Shown: piece by piece, positions 41,315-50,252 of the stretch
How the letters are laid out: each line of letters starts with the position of its first letter
Position numbering within the stretch: position 1 is the stretch's first letter
Assembly: GCF_900107975.1 (NCBI RefSeq)
Contig: NZ_FNVF01000001.1
Location: 809,227-873,226, forward strand
Direction: 5' to 3'
DNA from: Paenibacillus sp. UNC499MF
Lineage (GTDB): Bacteria; Bacillota; Bacilli; Paenibacillales; NBRC-103111
DNA length: 64,000 bases
The notes under the pieces: generated by a model
Told to the model about the DNA's origin: nothing
Databases searched by the model: none
What the model saw: the letters and a program-made list of their open reading frames with translations, nothing else
Translations under genes and position numbers: made by a program

Positions 41315-42448
41315 TTATTCCACAACCCCCGTGCGGAGCAGTTCCATGTTCAGATGCACATCGACGGACATGGAGGACATTTTGTCATGCCAGTCACTCT
41401 TGGTCAGCGTGCTTCCGCGAAGCGACTGGCGGTAGATCTCTCCGAAACCGACGGGATCTGTTTTTAACTCGATCATTTTGGCGAGCACGCTTTCCGTTTT
41501 CTTCGTAAATTCCTCGGTTACAAGCTTCTCGATCGTGCGGATCACTTCGGGCTCGGTTAAATTGATCCCCGCCGAAATTTCCTCCAAAATAAATTTCAGC
41601 TTCATATTCAAATCGTAAGCGGGCTTGCCGCGGTCCGTGATGCGGATTTTTTTCTTCGAATGGACAATCCGGACGACCGTATGAATATGTTCCCGCCGGT
41701 CTTCGTTATTTTCGCTTAAATAAGGCTCCAGCTTCTTCTTGTCCAGCTTCAGCTCGAAGGTACCGGCTTTGAACCGGTTGCGGATCAGCTTCAGATAAGC
41801 GGCGTCGCTGTTGGACAGCATTCCGACAACTTTATCGGATTGGAATAATGCCGTCTGCTCGGAGGCGATCGTCTCGCCCTTCCGGATAAAAACGGGGAGG
41901 ATGGGATCTTTGCCCGCAGAATAATAATCCCGCAGAAATTCGTGGAGCGTCGGCGAAATAATTTGTCCTTCCAGCACGTTTTGCTTGATCGTATCGTACA
42001 GGTATGTCCCGATATTGCTGATACTCTTGTACGGGTACTGGAGCAGATCGGCTGTTTTTTCGGTGCTGACACCCAGATAGATTTTCGTGCCGATGGAAGG
42101 ATCGCGGATCAGAGAATCGACGAGATCGATCAGCCCGTCACGGGCGATCGCTTCCTCGTATAAGACGACGCGAAGCTGACCCAGCATCAGCTTTTTGGAG
42201 GATTTGCGGTTCTGGTCTTCCCGCAGCTTTTTGGTCGTGTAAGCCTGGTTGGACAGAATCGTTGCCCGGTGGCCGGATTCTTTATCCAGAGTATACATAA
42301 CGGATGTACCGCTGAGGCGGCTGCCGGGGCCTTTGTCGTAACCAAGCGCCACCACCAGACCGATTCTCTCGAAGACTCGCCTCTCCACGCATCCCGTCAA
42401 GACCAGCACCGCCGCAAGGACCATCAAGCAGAGCCGACGCATTTTCAC
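41315..42448 (-). CDS. Spore germinant receptor C subunit (Ger(x)C lipoprotein), operon 2
   Basis: 377 residues. The lipobox is LTGC (Cys 20), followed by VERRVFERIGLVVALGYDKG. Family blocks include LGQLRVVLYEEAIARDGLID and DPSIGTKIYLGVS. It is last in the operon A-B-C. The ATG overlaps the end of gerB by four bases (ATGA). It is clearly diverged from the C subunit of operon 1, so the two receptors are not a recent duplication. Confidence 0.93.
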   Translation of the reverse strand: MKMRRLCLMVLAAVLVLTGCVERRVFERIGLVVALGYDKGPGSRLSGTSVMYTLDKESGHRATILSNQAYTTKKLREDQNRKSSKKLMLGQLRVVLYEEAIARDGLIDLVDSLIRDPSIGTKIYLGVSTEKTADLLQYPYKSISNIGTYLYDTIKQNVLEGQIISPTLHEFLRDYYSAGKDPILPVFIRKGETIASEQTALFQSDKVVGMLSNSDAAYLKLIRNRFKAGTFELKLDKKKLEPYLSENNEDRREHIHTVVRIVHSKKKIRITDRGKPAYDLNMKLKFILEEISAGINLTEPEVIRTIEKLVTEEFTKKTESVLAKMIELKTDPVGFGEIYRQSLRGSTLTKSDWHDKMSSMSVDVHLNMELLRTGVVE

Positions 42449-43560
42449 CGGGAGCCACCTCCGTTTCCGGGCTGTACGGTCTTTTTTTTGAAGAGCAGGA
42501 ACATGCTCAGCAGGAGCGGATACACAAAAGCCATGTACATGCTCACTTTCCCGGCTATTTCGTTCAGCTGCTTGATTTCAAGTCTGCTGCTGAAAAACGT
42601 GCAAATCACAAATAAAATAGCGACGACGAGGTAAAGGGACCCTCTTTCCTTCAGCGGGCTCATTTTCGGAATACCGCGGGAGGCGGCCCAAACATACAGC
42701 ATCACGTTCGGCAAAATTCCGATAAGATAGAGCGAAACCGTAATATATTCAACGCGCTCGATAAAAGGAAACTCCACGATTTTCAGCAGAGTCAGAGTCG
42801 GCCAAATGGTATGGATAAGCTGTCCTCCGCTAAAATAGACAAGCGCCGTCAGCATGTAAATGAGATAAGTAACCGTAGTAAACACAATAGCAAAATGCGC
42901 GTATCTAGGCGCTTTTTTTGTATCCCGTATAAAAGGAAACACAAACATCAGCAGTTCAAACCCGACCACCGAGAACGAGATCTGTTCCGTTCCTTTCAGA
43001 AATTCCTGCGGTGAATGATTCAAGACGGGAAGCAGGTATCCCCAATCCGCATACTGGAGGGGGTAATAGAACAGCAGCATCTCGAAGGTTATGATCAGAA
43101 TACTTATAAATCCGATTCCGACAATCACTTTGATGCCTCCAAGCGCTCCATACAAAGTAAGGGCAAGGATCATAAGGGCCAGGAACCAGGGAGGCATGTC
43201 CGGAAAAATCCACGTCTGCACGATTTCCGCATAATTCCGGATAATCGTCAGAGCGATGAGGACCAGATAAGACACATAGAGGAAGGACATAACGCCGCCC
43301 AGCCATTTTCCGAAAGCTTCTTTCTGAATGCCGTAAAGATCTTTGCCCGGGTATTTTTTGAGAAAGGAGAACATGGCGATGACGACAAGATGGCAGAACA
43401 GTCCGGCGAGCAGGACGGTAATCCATGAATCCTGGCCGACCATTTTGTAAATTTTGCGTTGAAAGCTGGCTCCTCCCACGCCTATCTGGGCCGTCGTAAT
43501 GATAAAGAAAAGCAGATAGGCGCGCAGTGAAATGCGGGAAGATTCCGGATAGCTGTTCAT
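42445..43560 (-). CDS. Spore germinant receptor B subunit (GerB-type permease), operon 2
   Basis: 371 residues with about ten membrane helices, including ISLRAYLLFFIITTAQIGVG and the family block FLYVSYLVLIALTIIRNYAE. It is likely the germinant-binding subunit in the inner spore membrane. The ATG at 43560 has AGGTGA overlapping the gerA stop, a better arrangement than the in-frame GTG at 43569. Coupling to both neighbours indicates tight co-translation. Confidence 0.93.
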   Translation of the reverse strand: MNSYPESSRISLRAYLLFFIITTAQIGVGGASFQRKIYKMVGQDSWITVLLAGLFCHLVVIAMFSFLKKYPGKDLYGIQKEAFGKWLGGVMSFLYVSYLVLIALTIIRNYAEIVQTWIFPDMPPWFLALMILALTLYGALGGIKVIVGIGFISILIITFEMLLFYYPLQYADWGYLLPVLNHSPQEFLKGTEQISFSVVGFELLMFVFPFIRDTKKAPRYAHFAIVFTTVTYLIYMLTALVYFSGGQLIHTIWPTLTLLKIVEFPFIERVEYITVSLYLIGILPNVMLYVWAASRGIPKMSPLKERGSLYLVVAILFVICTFFSSRLEIKQLNEIAGKVSMYMAFVYPLLLSMFLLFKKKTVQPGNGGGSR

Positions 43561-43569
43561 GTCAATCAC

Positions 43570-45072
43570 CTAGTTTTCTTCTTGAAATTGTTCGAACAAA
43601 TCTATTTTTTGTCTGTTATCCGGGGTTTCGGAGTCGTCCCCTTTCTTTTTCCGGGCTTGGAAAGAGAAGGTTTTGACAAGGCTGTCCATAAATTTGCCGT
43701 AAGGCCGTCTGATAAACAATTCGGTAAACTCGGAGCTGTCAAACGGATAAAACGGCTTCAGGTACGGCGTGCCGAGCGACGTGAGCCTCAAGAGATGGAG
43801 AAGCAGAAAAGACACGCCGATGACGATGCCGATCCCGCCCCAGAACCCGGCGATTAAGATCATCGGGAAGCGGAGAATCCGGATGGCCGTCCCCATCATA
43901 AATCCCGGGGATGTGAAGGAGGCCAGTGCGCCGAGCGCGACGATCATGATGAGCAGGTTGCTCGTGAATCCGGCCTGCACGGCGGCCTGCCCGATGACGA
44001 TACCGCCCACGATGCCCATCGTCTGTCCGACTTTGGTCGGCAGTCTGGCGCCCGCTTCCCGCAGAAGCTCAATGATGAACTCAAGCAGCAGCGCCTCGAA
44101 CAAGGGAGGGAACGGAACCTTGGCCCTGGAGCTTGAAAGCGGGTCGAGCAGGGCCGACGGAATCATCTCATAATGAAACGTGAGCGCCGCCACATAGAGC
44201 GGAGTCAGCAGCATGGAGAAGAAGACGGCCAGCATTCTCAGCGTGAATACGAAAGCCGACATCTGCCAATGCACGTAGCGGTCTTCTTCGGCTTTAAAAA
44301 AGTCGATGAACGTGGAAGGGCCGATTATGACCCGGGAGCTGCCTGCGGCAAGTACGACTACTTTGCCTTCGAGCAGGGCGCCGACTGTCCGGTCGGGCCT
44401 TTCCGTCAGGAAATACATCGGAAAGATGCTGTCGGGATTATCTTCGAGCAGCTTGGAGAGCATGCCGCTGTCCAGAATGCCGTCCGTCTTCAGATTGGAC
44501 AGGCGTTTGCGGACGGTTTCGGTGTACGTATTGTTGTTGAGTCCTTCCATGTAGCACATGATGGTCCGGGTTTTGGTCTGATTCCCGATAACGAACGATT
44601 CGGTTTTGAGCAGCGGATCGTTCAGGATGCTGCGGATCAGAGCCATGTTCTGGTCCAGCGATTCCGCGAAGCTGACCTGCGGCCCGAAAATCTGGCTCTC
44701 GTTCTCCGCGGCCGTCAAGCTCCGTCCGGGAAAATGGTCGGCCTGGAGGACTACCCCTTTGTCGAAAGATGCCGGATGAATGTAGATCCAGCCGGCGAGC
44801 ATCAGGGAGGCGATTTCAGCCCAATCCTCTAATTTTTTGCCGCTCCCTACGGGCAGATAGGAGAGAAGCTCATCCGGCCCGAGGCCCCCGCCCAGCTCCA
44901 GCAGCGGATGGAGAATATCGCGGTGCAGAACATCTTTGTTGATCAATTGATCGAGGTAGAACAGCTCATAGCATTCTCCCGGTATCCCGATGATTTTGCT
45001 TTGAACCTGGTTGGTGTCCAGAGAGCAGTAAGTTATGAAATCCTCATAGGTGCGAATGGTAAAATCAGACAT
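43570..45072 (-). CDS. Spore germinant receptor A subunit (GerA family), operon 2
   Basis: 500 residues. The soluble N-terminal domain begins MSDFTIRTYEDFITYCSLDT. Motifs EGLNNNTYTETVRKRLSNLK, LLEDNPDSIFPMYFLTERPD and the membrane-domain hallmark LYVAALTFHYEMIP are present, and a charged Lys-rich tail closes the protein. It is first in operon 2. The ribosome binding site (AGGGAGG) is 13 nt from the ATG, longer than usual. The promoter-like CATACTA lies upstream at 45110-45116. Confidence 0.93.
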   Translation of the reverse strand: MSDFTIRTYEDFITYCSLDTNQVQSKIIGIPGECYELFYLDQLINKDVLHRDILHPLLELGGGLGPDELLSYLPVGSGKKLEDWAEIASLMLAGWIYIHPASFDKGVVLQADHFPGRSLTAAENESQIFGPQVSFAESLDQNMALIRSILNDPLLKTESFVIGNQTKTRTIMCYMEGLNNNTYTETVRKRLSNLKTDGILDSGMLSKLLEDNPDSIFPMYFLTERPDRTVGALLEGKVVVLAAGSSRVIIGPSTFIDFFKAEEDRYVHWQMSAFVFTLRMLAVFFSMLLTPLYVAALTFHYEMIPSALLDPLSSSRAKVPFPPLFEALLLEFIIELLREAGARLPTKVGQTMGIVGGIVIGQAAVQAGFTSNLLIMIVALGALASFTSPGFMMGTAIRILRFPMILIAGFWGGIGIVIGVSFLLLHLLRLTSLGTPYLKPFYPFDSSEFTELFIRRPYGKFMDSLVKTFSFQARKKKGDDSETPDNRQKIDLFEQFQEEN

Positions 45073-45109
45073 GGGGCCGTCATATCCTCCCTTGCGGGCT
45101 TGGTCCCCT

Positions 45110-45137
45110 TAGTATGACCGGAAGGAGCTTTCTTTAC
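45110..45137 (-). promoter_or_regulatory. Candidate SigG promoter of ger operon 2
   Basis: On the minus strand CATACTA (45116-45110) is a perfect match to the SigG -10 consensus. A weak -35 (GTAAA, 45137-45133) sits 16 bp upstream. The position 38 bp before gerA suits a forespore promoter. Confidence 0.45.
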
Positions 45138-45675
45138 TTACATTTAGCGGGAAGAAAGGAAGCTACGGGACGAAAAACGCAGTTTCGGGACCTGATCCGG
45201 AAGATAAGCCCTGTGGGTATGTGATGTAGTGGTAAAAAAGCGGAAGGGCCAGCACCCGACAACGGAGGGAAACATTCATGGAGCCGAAACCGGAAAGAAG
45301 CTTGCTGCGGAGGAAACAGCGGACAGTTCAAGGAAGTTACGCCGCTGCCTGGAGGAGCACAGGTTGAGGTCATGCCGGGGAGCCGGACGGAATCTGGCGG
45401 AATCGAAAGCGGAAGGGACCTTGGGCATGATTCTGCTCCCCGGCTTCGGGGATAACCGCGTTATGCGCGGAGGCTCCTACTCTGCCACAGCTCCTACTGC
45501 AACCGTTACCGGATTGCCGCCAGGAGCAAAAACACACCGGACAGCTCAGCCGGCAATATCGGGTTCCGCTGTGCCGCCGACGCTTGAAGCAGGCGTGCCA
45601 CCGGGGCCGTAAACGAGGCACGGAGGCTGGAATACCGACCGCGAACCTGCTATAATGTGGGAACCGAGGTGATGA
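45138..45675. other. Intergenic stretch without a convincing gene
   Basis: About 540 bases. A 29-codon frame starting at an ATG near 45278 has a good GGAGGGA site but ends quickly and matches nothing. A longer plus-strand frame (45229-45612) has unnatural composition (Arg, Gly and Ala rich, no hydrophobic core) and no start signal. Remnants of a decayed gene are possible. Confidence 0.4.
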
Positions 45676-45678
45676 GTG

Positions 45679-45939
45679 ATGGGGAAGAAGAAAAGACCCG
45701 CCCCTGCGCCGCGTGCGGCCGATACGGATAAGCCCGCCACGCTTAAAGACCTGCTGAATCCGCAGGTTCTTGAGAAGCTGAAGGCCCAATCCGACCAGAT
45801 GAAAGCGGACGAGGCGAACCGGCGCGAGGAAGAGCAGCGGAAAGCGGCGGAGGCCCGCAAGGCCGAGCAGAAGCGGCTTGACAACAATTTCGAACATTTG
45901 CTGGCCAACAGCGAGATGGATTGGCGCAAATACAAATAA
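45679..45939 (+). CDS. YqkE-like small coiled-coil protein (DUF3886)
   Basis: 86 residues, with a basic N terminus, then TLKDLLNPQVLEKLKAQSDQ, a Glu/Arg/Lys/Ala-rich helix and the C-terminal signature LLANSEMDWRKYK. This matches the Bacillales YqkE family of unknown function. The ATG at 45679 has GAGGTGA upstream. The long charged helix is probably a coiled coil. Confidence 0.75.
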   Translation: MGKKKRPAPAPRAADTDKPATLKDLLNPQVLEKLKAQSDQMKADEANRREEEQRKAAEARKAEQKRLDNNFEHLLANSEMDWRKYK

Positions 45940-46088
45940 GCAAGCACCCAGGCAGTCTGCTCCGGCAGGCTGTTTTGGTTTATGCGGGCCTACCGCTTCC
46001 GCTTGCTGGGGGAAGGTGCGAGTTGCCGCCGTGCGGCTTCCATTATATAATTATGTAAGCATATACAAATACGGAAGGAGCTTAAAGG

Positions 46089-46418
46089 ATGGAACAACTG
46101 CAAAGTTTGGCCGATACGTTTAAGCTCATGGGGGACAAAACCCGGCTGACGATTCTCGCCCTCTTGCGGGAACGGGAACTCTGCGTCTGCGATCTGGTGG
46201 ACATGACGGGAATGTCCCAGCCGAGCATTTCGCAGCATCTGCGGAAAATGAAGGACGCGGGACTGGTAAGCGAGACGAGAAAGGGACAGTGGATCTACTA
46301 TTCGCTGGCCGCCGACCGTAAGGACCGGACCCTGGAGCTGCTCCGCCAGGTTCCTTCGATGAAACACATAATCGCTGAATCGGAAGAGAACACGGACGGA
46401 AGCGGCCGCTGCGGCTGA
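46089..46418 (+). CDS. ArsR/SmtB-family metal-responsive repressor
   Basis: 109 residues with a winged helix-turn-helix. [20 protein letters not shown] leads into the CVC metal-binding motif (ELCVCDLV) in the position used by ArsR for arsenite or other soft metals. The recognition helix is [17 protein letters not shown] short Cys-containing C terminus (SGRCG) could add a ligand. No efflux or reductase gene is adjacent, so its targets lie elsewhere or it acts only on itself. The ATG at 46089 has GGAAGGAG upstream. Confidence 0.9.
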   Translation: MEQLQSLADTFKLMGDKTRLTILALLRERELCVCDLVDMTGMSQPSISQHLRKMKDAGLVSETRKGQWIYYSLAADRKDRTLELLRQVPSMKHIIAESEENTDGSGRCG

Positions 46419-46491
46419 GCCCGCAAAAGCCATGCCTCCGCTAGAAGCCGCGCGTGCAGCGATCCCGCGGCGCTTCGTTCCGCCATGCACG

Positions 46492-46517
46492 GCCCGGAAT
46501 ATATCCGGGCTTTTTTT
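46492..46517 (+). terminator. Intrinsic terminator
   Basis: GCCCGGA pairs with TCCGGGC around a five-base loop, followed by seven T. Confidence 0.85.
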
Positions 46518-46521
46518 ACTG

Positions 46522-46553
46522 TTGACACTGACATCAATGTGAGGGTTTATAAT
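46522..46553 (+). promoter_or_regulatory. MerR-type promoter with 20-bp spacer
   Basis: Consensus TTGACA (46522) and TATAAT (46548) stand 20 bp apart. The spacer holds the palindrome ACATCAATGT. Such spacing is poor for polymerase alone and typical of MerR-activated promoters; the adjacent MerR gene is the obvious candidate activator. Confidence 0.75.
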
Positions 46554-46593
46554 AGCCTCAGGAACAAATACAGGCAGAGAGGAGTTAGCCGGA

Positions 46594-46965
46594 ATGAAAA
46601 TCGGAGAGCTTTCCGCCCGTACCGGAGTCAGCATCCGCTCCCTCCGCTATTACGAGGAACAGGGCCTGCTTTCACCGATCCGCGGGGACAACGGATACCG
46701 GGAATATGCTCCGTTCGCCGTCGAACAGGTGCGGACGATCCAGCTGTATCTCGGGCTTGGACTCAATACCGGGCAAATTTCCGGGTTTCTTCACTGCGTG
46801 TTGATGAATAATGAAGCCTTCTGTTCCGAAGTGCTTCCGGTTTACAAGCAGAAGCTTTCAGAAATCGAAGAACAGATCGGGGTGCTGCAGGGCATCAAAT
46901 CGAATCTGGAAGAAAGAATCCAGTATATTTTAAACAACGGAACCAAGGAGGAGAAAATTCAATGA
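46594..46965 (+). CDS. MerR-family regulator with two cysteines, coupled to thioredoxin
   Basis: 123 residues. The MerR DNA-binding domain is at 1-70 (MKIGELSARTGVSIRSLRYY), followed by a dimerisation helix (~75-118). Only two cysteines are present, C68 and C77, just where effector-sensing cysteines sit in MerR proteins. Its stop overlaps the ATG of a thioredoxin gene (ATGA). The 20-bp-spacer promoter upstream suggests that it activates its own operon. A thiol-redox or electrophile sensor is a reasonable inference; a metal sensor is the alternative. Confidence 0.88.
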   Translation: MKIGELSARTGVSIRSLRYYEEQGLLSPIRGDNGYREYAPFAVEQVRTIQLYLGLGLNTGQISGFLHCVLMNNEAFCSEVLPVYKQKLSEIEEQIGVLQGIKSNLEERIQYILNNGTKEEKIQ

Positions 46966-47282
46966 GCCTGATAACCGTAAACGATGCCACATACCCGGAT
47001 CATATTAACGATGAAGGCGTGACTGTAATCGATTTTACCGCGGCGTGGTGTCCGCCCTGCAAAACGCTTCTGCCGATTCTGGAGGAGCTCAGCGCGGAGT
47101 ATGCCGGTAAAGCGAACATCCTGAAGATCGACTGCGACGACTCTCCGGAAGCGGCCTCGGCCTTCGGTGTCATGTCGATGCCTACCGTGCTTGTCCTGCA
47201 TCGGGGACAGCCGGTCGAGAAACTTGTCGGGCTTCGTCCCAAATCCGTATACGCGTCCGTTCTTTCCCGATATATCGGCTGA
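46962..47282 (+). CDS. Thioredoxin-family protein with WCPPC active site
   Basis: 106 residues of the thioredoxin fold. The active site is W29-C-P-P-C33, differing from the canonical CGPC by Pro for Gly, which alters redox potential. The conserved cis-Pro lies in SMPTVLVLHRG. It probably reduces protein disulfides in the cytosol, since no signal peptide is seen. It is translated together with the upstream MerR regulator, so it is likely induced by the stress the regulator senses. Confidence 0.9.
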   Translation: MSLITVNDATYPDHINDEGVTVIDFTAAWCPPCKTLLPILEELSAEYAGKANILKIDCDDSPEAASAFGVMSMPTVLVLHRGQPVEKLVGLRPKSVYASVLSRYIG

Positions 47283-47391
47283 TTTATTTCCTGCTTTGGC
47301 GGCCGGAGAATGAAAACGAAAGATTTCGTTCAACTTATACGGAAACGGGGTAAAAGAAGGTAGAGTCTCATTACGAGAAGGAGGGGTACCT

Positions 47392-47730
47392 ATGGCTAAC
47401 GAGCTCCAGCCCGTCACGGACTGGTTAAATTCGAACACGAATAAGTCAATCCGGATCGCCAAAGAGGAACAGGAAGATATCGACCGCGTCGATCTTCAAC
47501 TAAACCAGTTTGAATACCGGGAGTATCAGCCCGAAACTCCGGACGATTATACGAACGGCAGTGCGCTGCTTCTTTATGGAGAAGGCACGGTTCTCAACAA
47601 CGGCAGTGAAGAAGCCCTTCCGCAAGGAACCTTCGTCATCCCGCTGGAAGGCCTCTCCGTGGCGGATCTAAGCGAGGACAGCGTCGTGCTGAAAACCGAA
47701 CGCGCCATTTACTCGCTGACTCTCCAGTAA
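47392..47730 (+). CDS. Hypothetical protein
   Basis: 112 residues, acidic, soluble, largely beta-strand prediction in the second half (GTFVIPLEGLSVADLSEDSV). No family is recognised. The ATG at 47392 follows GGAGGGG with 6 nt spacing, and a clean terminator follows, so it is a real cistron. Upstream GTTCAA and GGGTAA spaced by 14 bp (47328-47353) resemble a SigB-type promoter, but SigB is not general in Paenibacillus, so this is weak. Confidence 0.65.
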   Translation: MANELQPVTDWLNSNTNKSIRIAKEEQEDIDRVDLQLNQFEYREYQPETPDDYTNGSALLLYGEGTVLNNGSEEALPQGTFVIPLEGLSVADLSEDSVVLKTERAIYSLTLQ

Positions 47731-47761
47731 CCGGCCGGTAGCCGGGCACATAGGACGACCG

Positions 47762-47790
47762 ATAGCCCCTCTTGCGGGGCTATTTTTTTT
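47762..47790 (+). terminator. Intrinsic terminator
   Basis: ATAGCCCC pairs with GGGGCTAT around TCTTGC, followed by eight T. Confidence 0.88.
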
Positions 47791-47991
47791 GCTCCGGGCT
47801 GTCATTGATCGTGTAAGGATGAATAAATGGCGGATAAAGCGCGTCTATTAGAAGGAGACGTTTTTTGTGCCGTCGCAGAAAACGTAATCTTTCCCGATGA
47901 AAGCGATTCCATAAAATTTGGAGGAATAATCCGCATTTATAACAAAATAAAAATGTTATTATCCATAATTTCATCTTAAGGAGGGTTTTTA

Positions 47992-49287
47992 ATGAAAGCA
48001 TCTTTTCGATGGCTTCCCTTGGTTATGAGCGTTGGACTGCTGTTCACGGCAGCCTGTTCCAAACCGGAGAGAGATCCGGGAACGTCCGCATTGCCGGTCG
48101 CTTCCGCTGAGCAGTCAAGTAAGGGAGACAAGAAGGAAATTACGTTCTGGACGATTGCGCTGAGCCCGACCTTCGATGATTACTTAAATGGAGTCGTTAA
48201 AGATTTTGAAAGTAAAAATCCCGGCGTGACGGTGAAGTGGCAGGACATTCCTTTTGAGGCCATTGAACAGAAAACGCTTACATCTGCTGCCTCGGGCTCT
48301 TTGGCCGACGTGCTGAATCTCAACACGGATTATTTGAAAAAGCTGGCCGCTCTCGGGGCCGTCGCCAACATGGATGAACTGGCTGCGGACGTGAAGAAGG
48401 ATTACTTCGAAGGCGTCTGGTCGGCCGGCGAATTTCAGGGAGTTTCGTATGCACTGCCCTGGTATTTGTCGAACAGCGTTCAGCTTTATAACAAGGAGCT
48501 TCTCAAAAAAGCGGGCTTTGACGCTCCGCCGAAGACGGAAGAAGAATCGTGGGAAATGTCCCGGGTGATCAAAGAAAAGACGGGTGTCTACGGAAACACG
48601 CTGAAAGATATTCACTTGTATCTGCCTCAGAACGGCATCAAGCTCGTCAGCGACGATTACAAGAAAGCGGCTTTTAACAATGAAAAGACGCTTGAAATTT
48701 TCAAAAAATTCAAGGAGCGGTATAAAGAGGGGCTCATTCCCGATGAAATTTTGCTGAACCAGGCAAAGCCCCAGGAGTGGTACGCGCAGGAGAAAATCGC
48801 GTTCTGGGGAACGGGGCCGCAGCTTTTCCGGCAGGTGAAGGATTTGTCCCCGCAGGTCTATGCCAAATCGGATTCGACCGGCGCGCTGGTCGGCTCCAGC
48901 GGCAAGGTGAACGTGGCCATCATGAATATCGCCGTTTCCGCCAAAAGCAAACATAAAAAAGAAGCTGCCGATTTCGCCAAGTTCCTGACCAACGGGGAGA
49001 ATCAGCTGAAGTTTGCTCGGATCGTCGCCATTCTGCCTTCCGTCAAGAAAGCGGCGGAAGATCCGTTCTTCACGAAAGGGAAGGATTCAGCCGATCCCGC
49101 CGAGAAAGGCCTTTACTATGCGGCCAAACAGCTCGAAATTTCGGAAAACATGTTCCCGCCGGTCGAGAATATTTCGAAAATCAACAAAGCCATTAACGAC
49201 GAGTTTCACAAGGTGCTGCTGGAGGATAAAGATCCTGCCCAAGCGCTGAACGATGCCGAAGCGGCCGTAAACAAGCTGCTTAAATAG
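47992..49287 (+). CDS. Sugar ABC transporter substrate-binding lipoprotein
   Basis: 431 residues. The lipobox is TAAC (Cys 22). After a linker the family-1 solute-binding fold begins (ITFWTIALSPTFDDYLNGVV), with NPGVTVKWQDIPFEAIEQK and YALPWYLSNSVQLYNKELL, typical of carbohydrate binders. It delivers a sugar or oligosaccharide to the two permeases encoded downstream. The ATG at 47992 has AAGGAGGG upstream. A TAACA/TGTTA inverted repeat lies ~50 bp before the gene in an AT-rich promoter region. Confidence 0.9.
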   Translation: MKASFRWLPLVMSVGLLFTAACSKPERDPGTSALPVASAEQSSKGDKKEITFWTIALSPTFDDYLNGVVKDFESKNPGVTVKWQDIPFEAIEQKTLTSAASGSLADVLNLNTDYLKKLAALGAVANMDELAADVKKDYFEGVWSAGEFQGVSYALPWYLSNSVQLYNKELLKKAGFDAPPKTEEESWEMSRVIKEKTGVYGNTLKDIHLYLPQNGIKLVSDDYKKAAFNNEKTLEIFKKFKERYKEGLIPDEILLNQAKPQEWYAQEKIAFWGTGPQLFRQVKDLSPQVYAKSDSTGALVGSSGKVNVAIMNIAVSAKSKHKKEAADFAKFLTNGENQLKFARIVAILPSVKKAAEDPFFTKGKDSADPAEKGLYYAAKQLEISENMFPPVENISKINKAINDEFHKVLLEDKDPAQALNDAEAAVNKLLK

Positions 49288-49401
49288 GAAGAGCCCGCTT
49301 CGCCGACATCACGATTTACGGAAGAAGACATGATCCCGCCGCCGGGCTGCGCACACGCACGTGTACCGTCCGGTGATGAACGGACAGGAGGTCTCTTCGA
49401 G

Positions 49402-50250
49402 ATGTACAAGACGATTCACGCCTGGGCTTTCCTGGCGCCTGCAGGGCTTTTGCTGCTCCTGTTCAGCATACTCCCTGCCGCGGCCGCCCTTTATCTCAGC
49501 TTTACGTCTTATAACGTATTCGAACCGATGGAATGGACGGGGCTGGCCAATTACCGCGCCCTCCTGGGGGATCCGGAATTTTGGCGGGCGATGTTCAATA
49601 CGTTCTACTACTGGCTTCTCGTTACGCCGGCCTTGGTTATTCTCCCCGTTTTTCTCGCCATTCTCGTCAATCAGGCTCTGACCGGCGTGAAAATTTTCCG
49701 CCTGATTTACTACTTTCCGGCGCTTGTATCCGTCGTCGTCACGGCTTTCTTATGGGGCTGGATGTTTCAGAGCGAAGGCATTTTCAACTACATGCTGAGC
49801 TTGTTCGGAGCGGAGCCGGTCAAGTGGCTGACGAGTAAGTATTTCGTGATGCCAAGTCTAGCGATCGTGACCGTCTGGCAGGGGCTGGGCTATTATATGC
49901 TGTTTTATTTAGCCGGCCTGCAGGCCGTGCCGGAAGATCTGTACGAAGCGGCGGAGCTGGACGGCGCCGGCTTCTGGAGCAGGCATATCCGCATCACGTT
50001 TCCTATGCTGAAGCCGGTTGTTTTCTTCGTTTCCGTCGTCTCCACCATGGGAGCCTTCAAAGAATTCACGCTCATGCTGACCATGACCGAGGGAGGGCCT
50101 ATCGGAGCTTCGACGACCGTTGTGTACATGGTGTTCGACGAAGCCTTCAAGCAGTTGGATATGGGCTATGCCAGCGCCGTCTCGTTCGTGCTGTTTGTCG
50201 TCATTCTGCTGCTAACGCTCGTCAACAAGCGTTCGATGGAAGGAGAGTGA
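49402..50250 (+). CDS. Sugar ABC transporter permease (MalF/UgpA type)
   Basis: 282 residues, six membrane segments, with the EAA loop AAELDGAGFWSRHIRITFPML that contacts the ATPase. The start at 49402 has AGGAGGT 9 nt upstream; an in-frame ATG at 49330 would add an unlikely 24-residue tail. It forms a heterodimeric channel with the next gene product. Confidence 0.92.
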   Translation: MYKTIHAWAFLAPAGLLLLLFSILPAAAALYLSFTSYNVFEPMEWTGLANYRALLGDPEFWRAMFNTFYYWLLVTPALVILPVFLAILVNQALTGVKIFRLIYYFPALVSVVVTAFLWGWMFQSEGIFNYMLSLFGAEPVKWLTSKYFVMPSLAIVTVWQGLGYYMLFYLAGLQAVPEDLYEAAELDGAGFWSRHIRITFPMLKPVVFFVSVVSTMGAFKEFTLMLTMTEGGPIGASTTVVYMVFDEAFKQLDMGYASAVSFVLFVVILLLTLVNKRSMEGE

Positions 50251-50252
50251 GA

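Noticed and set aside
45229..45612. 127-codon plus frame between ger operon 2 and the YqkE-like gene
   Set aside because: No ribosome binding site, no hydrophobic core, no recognisable motif; listed as intergenic.
47328..47353. SigB-type promoter upstream of the 47392 gene
   Set aside because: GTTCAA-N14-GGGTAA is close to the consensus, but SigB is not general in this group and a single match is weak; mentioned only in the gene entry.
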